This document shows, one piece after another, positions 59,110-64,000 of a stretch of 64,000 nucleotides of DNA; positions within the stretch are counted from its first letter, which is position 1; each line of letters starts with the position of its first letter. This stretch comes from Arbacia lixula (taxonomy: Eukaryota > Echinodermata > Echinoidea > Arbacioida > Arbaciidae), in assembly GCA_963669155.1 (NCBI GenBank), contig OZ022589.1, positions 13,828,741-13,892,740 of the forward strand, read 5' to 3'. The position numbers and the translations under genes were made by a program. The notes beneath the pieces are model-generated. The model was given only the letters and a program-made list of their open reading frames with translations, was not told the DNA's origin and did not search any database.

Positions 59110-60164
59110 ATGAGTTCAAGACAGGTGCTACAAGGTAAGTAAATATTAACTTCCCAAAAGGGAAATTAACCGCCTTTATTTTGAGTGAGTATGTGTGTGA
59201 CTTGCGGCCGATCGTGCCCCCCAACTTCACACTGGAACTGATGGCGGGATGCAGCCAGTACATTGTCCATGTACTGGCGGGGCTCGGGCCGGGCCAGGGC
59301 CATGTGAAAGGCAGAAAGCACAAACTTGATCAAGAAATGTAACAGCTAGAGTCACTTGCCCGTGTTTGGGACGAGAATGGTGCTTTTTGTTATGATTTTA
59401 GCATGTGCCATTGCATTGTCCAGCGAGTGAACTGTCTTATCTATTTCCTATAGCAGCATAAATTTTTGGGCCGGTTCCACGGCTGCTGTCCATGATTTGG
59501 TCACAAGTCAGCAGGAACTCATATTTTTCTTCTGTTGTGTCAGCTTATGTGTCAGCGTTGGGGAAAATTTGAGCTGATATTCATCAGTAACAACAGTATT
59601 TAACAAACTACTCAGATCATACACTGTAGTCTATGCCCGCAGTAATCTCAAAACATTGGCTATGGCTTAGACCGAAAAATCAGTCTCTGTAGGATGTTGG
59701 ATCCACTGAGATTGCATCTGACTCCTCTGAACGATTCGGGGGTATGTCCAAAAATGTTATCTTGATTAAAGAATGCCCCGAATGAGACGGTTGTTCCTGT
59801 CTAGTTATGGCTATGCTCTAAGTACGAAATTAAATATAGACTATGTACATATTCATGATCTTCGGCTGACTCATTGACTGAGGATTAAGCAAAGTATTAA
59901 AATATCTGTTGCTGTAGTTTCATATCCCTCAAAGCAGTCTACATTTGCATAGCACATTAGCATACATTGATACAACATTGAGTAGACCTAGAATAGATGC
60001 AATGATTGTTGTCTCACAAACTATTAAACTAATGGACTTTTTCATGTTTTTTTCCTTTTTATTTGCAGTGTTCGAGCAGTACCAGAAAGCTCGGACCACT
60101 TTTGTTCAGACTGTGGCAGAGCTTGCATCAAGGCCACAAAACATTGAAACTCTGCAAAATGCAG
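59110..60164 (+). CDS. spag6: SPAG6, axonemal central-pair armadillo protein (5' end, two coding exons)
   Basis: Exon 1 is 59110-59134 (MSSRQVLQ plus one base, donor gtaagt). Exon 2 is 60069-60164 (VFEQYQKARTTFVQTVAELA then SRPQNIETLQNAG, donor gtaagt). SPAG6/PF16 is an armadillo-repeat protein of the C1 central-pair microtubule of motile cilia and flagella, about 510 residues long. The first ~40 residues here match the conserved SPAG6 N-terminus (Q[RV]VLQVFEQYQKAR.....VAELA.RPQNIETLQNAG). The remaining exons are not found up to 64000 and presumably lie beyond a gypsy-like insertion that enlarges intron 2. Upstream DNA is a CT microsatellite. Confidence 0.9.
59155..59340 (+). other. unexplained coding-like stretch in SPAG6 intron 1
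   Basis: An ATG-less open frame of about 65 codons ends at TAA (59339-59341). It includes the segments PIVPPNFTLELMAGCSQYIV and HVLAGLGPGQGHVKGRKHK. G+C and apparent codon bias are well above the surrounding intron. I do not recognise a family. It could be a fragment of a mobile element or an old exon. Confidence 0.25.
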
Positions 60165-60589
60165 GTAAGTAGTTCTTAATATCCATGATACCACCTTATC
60201 AAGATTAAACTAAACAAGAATAAATTAATGAATTCATGTAGAGTGTAGTTCAAAAAGTTTCAGAGTTTCTGATAAAAAGCTAGGTCAGTCTTCCTTTTGT
60301 ATGCTCCACTGAAATTGGAAAAAAAAAATACAGGCTTTGTAATGATTTACCAAATATTATTCATTGATTCTTTAAATACCTTTGATTAGTGGAGAGAATT
60401 TTGAGCAAAATTGTTTCCCATTTTTATTGTAATCCATTGAATAATGCCTTCGATTAAAGATATTGATTTTTCCTTTGATTTTGTTTGTTGTTTAATTTGT
60501 ATAATTTATGTTGATTGCTATGTAAAAAATAAATTGTATTCATATTGTACCTGTTAGTATTCATGTTTTTACATACATACCTGTATAAA

Positions 60590-60727
60590 AAAAATACCAT
60601 TCACTTGTCAAAAACAGAAAAAGAGCTGTTTATGGAGTCTTACAGCACATAACATATGGGAGAGCATCTCGCATGTGATGTGACAAAATTGATATTTCAA
60701 AAGATCATAAATTTCTTATCCTTTTCT
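60590..60727 (-). repeat. truncated 'AAAGGGATAGTTCAC' family copy
   Basis: 'ctcgcatgtgatgtgacaaa' and 'cataaatttcttatcctttt' match the family at 53052. The copy breaks off at about 60727, where the LTR begins, so the LTR inserted into it. Confidence 0.6.
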
Positions 60728-60729
60728 AA

Positions 60730-62636
60730 CCCGCTGCAACCCCCTGCTTCAACTGTGGGTACAGTGAAGAGGAGTACCGAGAAGGAACAAGATATTATGG
60801 TCTGTTAGCTTTGCGGTTCGCTGTTCCAACTCGGGCAGGGGAATAGCCAATCAAAACCACCGTTACTTAAATTTATTTAAATCACAGAAAGACAACGTAA
60901 ATAAAGTGCCAAAACACAAGGGTAAATTAAAGTATCACTTGGTTAATGATTTATTAGTAAAATATACGCAAATGCTTTCTCTTCTTTGTGACCGTAATTC
61001 ACAATTCTCACAATTTTGACTAACTTAATTATGACTAACTTAACCGTAAATTATTATTCTTAAACTACAAAAGGGGAACGTGCACTTGGAGGGGAATTGG
61101 TTAGTGGGAGGATGAATATTAGTTTGTGGCCACTTACTACTGTTCGCGAAAGTCTCTTCTCTTACTTGATCGCGATACGCTCGTGTCACGCTCTTGGTAG
61201 ATCAGGAACGGGGCTCGGGGACATCAGAAACGCAGGGTCGACTGGAACAAGTCAGGAACGGGGCTCGGGAACGTCGGGAAAGCAGGAGGCCAGGAACAAT
61301 TCAGGAACACTGGAACAATCTGGTTACAATTCTCGAACTTAGGAACAATGAAGCAAGAGTCTGACTTGGTGATTTAAGACTCTGTCAATGCAATGCTGGA
61401 GGACTGTTGAAAACTCTCAAACTTTTAGAGTCTGATGATAATTCTGTTGCTGGAGGAATGCTGAAAACTCTAAGTTCCAAATTTAGCTCGAAGATACTTC
61501 TGTTGCAGTTGATTCGTAAAGTTGCAGTTGTTGCTTAATAATTAGTAATGGTGGTGTTAAAGTTGAGTGGGAGCCAGTGTGCAGGGGAGACCAAGTGTGC
61601 AGGGGAAACCAAGTGAGGATGGGAGACCAAGTGTTGGGAGATGGGAACCAAGTGAGGGAAATAGGGTTGGGGACTGGGGTTTTATACCTAATTACATATT
61701 CAAACAGCATCTATTCTAAAATCACCCTCCATATACTTTGCATTGGCAAGGCACTCACTACCTGCCTGTCCATCACCTAATAATTAGGAGTGACTACATA
61801 GATACAGATAATTCATTGGCTACAAGTTATAGGAAGTAGGCGGGACAAGAAAAGTACAATATCATACATTAAAGGTTACTTGGAATTCTACTACTGGACA
61901 TGGACTCTGTATTTCCTAAAATTCCTTTGTCCCATTCATCCTGTTTGGTCATTCTTAAGATATACTAAATCTCTCAGTCCAGATGATTTAAGACAGCATC
62001 CAAAACCCACTAAGGTCAAGTAGTAAGAATCCGCCCACACATAATTGCCAGCGAACAATAATGTTTACAAGTTTCTATCCTCTCTTTTTAGGGTGGGACA
62101 TTGTGCCTCCGTGTTAATCTGTCAACACAGCACAAGAGTAACACTCCTCAGACCTCCTTAATTCATACTCTGGACATCAACAATAGTGCTTAAGCTGCCC
62201 TAATCATAATCTCCTCTTTGACATATCAGCTACCTAATTACTTGTGAGAAGCTTTTCCAAGTTTCTACTGGACTAACTATTATATTATCTGTTTTTGCTC
62301 AAAACAAGGAAAATCAAAGATGTACCTGTCACTACCAGGTGTCTGGTATATATCACAGAAGAAACAAAAAAAGAGATAGATAGAAATCGGAAGTAGTCAA
62401 AGGTGAATAACCCAATGGGCAAAGAAGAGGGTCAGAAGTGTGGGGGTGTGAGAGATAGAGAAAGAGAGAGAGAGAGAGAGAAAGAGAGCAAACAGAAACT
62501 AACTTACTTCCTGTCCATACAGGAATGTCCTTAAGTCTTAACATTTATATGATACATTTATATCGATATTCTTACACTCCCTATATGTGAATATAGTCGT
62601 TATCATCTATATAGCGGTATATTCATACCCGCTACA
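60730..62636 (-). mobile_element. 3' LTR of an antisense Ty3/gypsy-like retroelement (~1.9 kb)
   Basis: On the minus strand the LTR begins TGTAGCGGGTATGAATATAC at 62636, directly after a purine-only tract. The other edge is near 60726-60740, where a dispersed repeat is broken. Inside are short imperfect internal repeats ('gaacggggctcggg[ga]ac' at 61205-61290; 'agaccaagtgtg' at 61590-61640). Its identity as an LTR rests on the polypurine tract, the TG start and the adjacent polyprotein tail. The 5' LTR is outside the window, so LTR-LTR comparison is not possible. Confidence 0.65.
62458..62488. repeat. (GA)n microsatellite
   Basis: A short GA run inside the LTR. Confidence 0.9.
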
Positions 62637-62652
62637 CCTTCCTCCTCTCCAC
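62637..62652 (-). other. polypurine tract of the gypsy-like element
   Basis: The minus strand reads GTGGAGAGGAGGAAGG, immediately 5' of the LTR's TG. This is the position and composition expected of the plus-strand primer of LTR retroelements. Confidence 0.65.
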
Positions 62653-63492
62653 TTAAATGACGACCTCGTCATTTGCTCACCATGTTAAAAGTGTGTCAAT
62701 CACTTTGAACATGACTTACAAATAACCTTAAAAAAAAACGTGATACATCGCTAATACCAAGTGATACTTGCACAACATTATAAAACGATGAATACAAAGA
62801 CATCAACTTAACCACACTTCTATAACTACCTACTTATCATCCTTACTCAAATTTCTGCTCAGTACTTGAACAAATAATATAACATAATGTATGTCTTCAG
62901 TCAAACTGTTAACGAGTTTATATTGAGGACAAAATTCCTTTAACTAGAAACGTATAAGATACACGTATCATCTTCATGATTAAATGAATAATGACCATTA
63001 ATTGCTAATGATTAAATGAATGCTACAACGTAATGTACATAGATACATCAAAACATATATTTCCGTTTCTATCGCTCAACTTTGTGAACAACGTTAGCTA
63101 TAAACAGTTCATGACTGTATATCACAACATATAAAAGCAAATGTCTTAAACATTTGTCATACTTCTAGCTTCTTTGCTCGTTATCCTAAGCGATCTCGGC
63201 ACAAAACAACAGTAATAAAATGACGATCCTGTGCCACTTATTCCGTGTTAACCTACATCCTTTCCATCTCTTACCTGAATCTAATTTCCTCTTTGTTCCT
63301 TAAACATCTCTGCTATGCTCAACTTAGACCTAACATATTAAATCACGCAAAAGACTGCATACAGCAAACCTTAAAATGCACTTATTTGGGGAACAATACA
63401 TATCAATATCCTAATCATTCTAGAATATGTGTATTCTGGATTGTGCTTCCATCACACAACATGACAACATTTACGCTTAATCAATTTCTGAT
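62653..63492. other. internal non-coding segment of the gypsy-like element
   Basis: The DNA between the polyprotein stop and the polypurine tract. It is A+T-rich, and I see no gene in it on either strand. Confidence 0.5.
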
Positions 63493-64000
63493 TTAAGAAC
63501 TTTGTTTGTACACTCTACCATGTTTTGTCATACTTGTCTTCTTTCTCCGTACACAAGACTGTGAATGTGACCTAACTTGGTCCGTCACTGAACTTGAGCC
63601 CATTCTCTTTGTCTTGAATGTTTCAGACAGCGAAGAGAAATGCTCTACCAAAGCGGGATTAGATGCCAGCACGGCGTACATCAACAGTATTCCCACACTC
63701 ACAACAATTTCAATCACTGAAAACATAAGGAACACAATTTTCACCAACATTAGCACCAGCATCAAGTACATGGTCCAACATGCAAATTCATTCTGGCCTA
63801 ATTGTTTCACAATCTGACTGTGATACACTAGCCTATCGGGTGGGCGCTGGCGTCTTTGTGATCGTCTCGGGGGACAATCCTCCTCCTCAGAGGCAGCCTC
63901 TTGCTCATCGATAGGGGAAGGGGATGGGGCATTTTCACTGGGAGTTGGATCACAATCCCTTTCTTCTTCTTCTTCTTCTTCTTCTTCTACACTAATTTCA
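63493..64000 (-). pseudogene. C-terminal end of a gypsy-like polyprotein (partial)
   Basis: The minus-strand frame enters from the right edge with a glutamate run (from a TTC microsatellite at 63959-63987). It continues with an acidic Ser/Pro linker and 'RRSQRRQRPPDRLVYH', the basic motif that ends many Ty3/gypsy integrase polyproteins. It then extends about 100 residues, including a strongly hydrophobic segment (MYLMLVLMLVKIVFLMFSVI), to a stop at 63493. The rest of pol lies beyond 64000. Between this stop and the polypurine tract, about 0.85 kb has no recognisable coding sequence. Activity cannot be judged. Confidence 0.6.

Overview
This is eukaryotic nuclear DNA from an animal: A+T-rich, with intron-rich genes and a very heavy load of small inverted-repeat transposons, LINE fragments and microsatellites. 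The gene content (an SLC22-type transporter, TFIIH helicase XPB, a mitochondrial CDGSH protein, the axonemal protein SPAG6), introns near 1 kb and frequent TACATGTA-type words suggest a marine invertebrate, perhaps an echinoderm. The species call is tentative. No rRNA, tRNA or CRISPR feature was recognised.

Layout. 1-181 (+): C-terminal end of a multi-pass membrane protein. 182-7860: intergenic, with microsatellites, a small hairpin element and a decayed MADF-like transposon ORF. 7865-21290 (+): a complete 11-exon SLC22-type transporter (555 aa when joined). Its introns hold a dead antisense LINE (14.9-17.6 kb) and a 1.6 kb cryptic GAATT/GAACT repeat (19-20.6 kb). 21.3-28.9 kb: repeats plus an orphan duplicate of the SLC22 promoter region and exon 1 (26124). 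28887-47530 (+): a complete 19-exon ERCC3/XPB gene (796 aa when joined). 52505-56548 (-): a complete 3-exon CISD3-like gene (126 aa). 57.1-57.8 kb: two LINE tails. 59110 onward (+): the first two coding exons of SPAG6. 60.7-64 kb: an antisense Ty3/gypsy-like element (3' LTR, polypurine tract, C-terminal tail of the polyprotein) inside the SPAG6 intron.

Most striking observation: several exon edges are tandemly duplicated. In XPB, the 3' end of exon 7 with its 5' splice site is repeated about six times (81-82 bp period). The branch point, polypyrimidine tract, AG and first 67 bp of exon 13 (inside the DEVH box) are repeated at an exact 128 bp period. The end of the last coding exon, with its stop codon, is repeated in the 3' flank. 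In the neighbouring CISD3-like gene, the exon 2 acceptor edge is repeated as well. XPB intron 11 also carries a 28-unit, 44 bp minisatellite. The result is a locus full of decoy splice sites, which I have not seen described.

All exon boundaries were read by hand from splice consensus, reading phase and family conservation. No alignment or transcript data were available.
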